Part shown: positions 47,219 through 47,450 of the stretch, in pieces | Position numbering within the stretch: position 1 is the stretch's first letter | Layout of the letters: each line of letters begins with the position of its first letter | Assembly: GCA_030849805.1 (NCBI GenBank) | Contig: JASANZ010002114.1 | Location: 1 to 47,450, forward strand | DNA length: 47,450 nt | From: Sergeia podlipaevii | Lineage: Eukaryota; Euglenozoa; Kinetoplastea; Trypanosomatida; Trypanosomatidae | Direction: 5' to 3' | The notes under the pieces: generated by a model | What the model saw: the letters and a program-made list of their open reading frames with translations, nothing else | The model's database searches: none | What the model was told of the DNA's origin: nothing | Made by a program: the position numbers and the translations under genes

Positions 47219-47450
47219 TTAGACGTGACGGAAGGCCTTGCTCTTGTACGCGCGACCAGGGCGGCGACCGCGCTTGGTCTCCTTACCACGGTTGCTGGCG
47301 TAGGGCTTGGCGTGTCCGCCGGGAACGCCGGCAGCGCCGAAGTGCTTGACGGACTCGCGGCCGCTCTTGCGACCACGAAGTAGGAAGATGTTCTTACCAG
47401 TAGGGGCGATCATGGCGAGCTGATCGAAGGTCAGGCACTCGCCACCGGCA
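47219..47450 (-). CDS. Ribosomal protein eL18 (60S L18), C-terminal fragment cut by right edge
   Basis: The visible 76 C-terminal codons read [59 protein letters not shown], ending [16 protein letters not shown], then a TAA stop. These match the eL18 C-terminus (LTFDQLA, APTGKN..LLRG, HFG..GVPG.HAKPY, GRR..R.YK). The N-terminal part lies beyond base 47450, so the ATG seen at 47413 is an internal methionine. It is a 60S subunit structural protein. Third positions are strongly G/C, as in the eS12 gene next door. Confidence 0.95.
   Translation of the reverse strand, partial: AGGECLTFDQLAMIAPTGKNIFLLRGRKSGRESVKHFGAAGVPGGHAKPYASNRGKETKRGRRPGRAYKSKAFRHV

Noticed and set aside
1..47450. CRISPR arrays, tRNA and rRNA genes
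   Set aside because: No spaced direct repeats, no T-arm-like GGTTCGA-type boxes in a cloverleaf context, and no rRNA-like sequence were seen by eye; a tRNAscan or covariance search was not possible.

Overview
The window looks like part of a trypanosomatid (Kinetoplastea) nuclear chromosome. Every credible gene lies on the minus strand, one after another. Genes are long and show no obvious introns, with GC-rich coding and low-complexity insertions. They are separated by AT-rich spacers full of poly-A/T, CT, GT and AT microsatellites. Minus-strand pyrimidine tracts followed by AG sit just upstream of many ATGs, as expected for trans-splicing of the spliced leader. I see no strand switch, so this is an internal piece of one polycistronic transcription unit read from right to left. 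The genus cannot be fixed from sequence alone.

In transcription order (right to left) the genes are: the C-terminal end of ribosomal protein eL18 (cut by the right edge); ribosomal protein eS12; a 1833-residue WD40/coiled-coil protein; an unrecognised probable membrane protein; a divergent protein resembling F-actin capping protein alpha; a mitochondrial calcium uniporter (MCU) family protein; a GNAT acetyltransferase; a coiled-coil protein with a low-complexity N-terminal half; a coiled-coil/Gly-Ser-rich protein; an importin-7/8-type karyopherin; a DHHC-CRD membrane protein whose DHHC motif reads QFHS; a helical-repeat protein ending in a U-box; an L-type lectin without a membrane anchor; an EBP1/PA2G4-like M24-fold protein; a poly-Q protein with a C-terminal PSP1 domain; and a divergent kinesin (cut by the left edge).

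The genes do not form a pathway. They are an ordinary housekeeping mixture, as usual for trypanosomatid gene arrays. The points most worth a second look are altered key residues in otherwise well-preserved domains (QFHS in the DHHC protein, WNLVEP in the MCU family protein, degenerate switch motifs in the kinesin), the anchorless lectin with a proline/acid/base tail, a short coding-like island stranded in a spacer near 9.3 kb, two adjacent perfect hairpins near 19.0 kb, and purine-rich mRNA sequence just after most stop codons. No tRNA, rRNA, CRISPR array or convincing transposon was seen. I found no clear previously undescribed multi-gene system.
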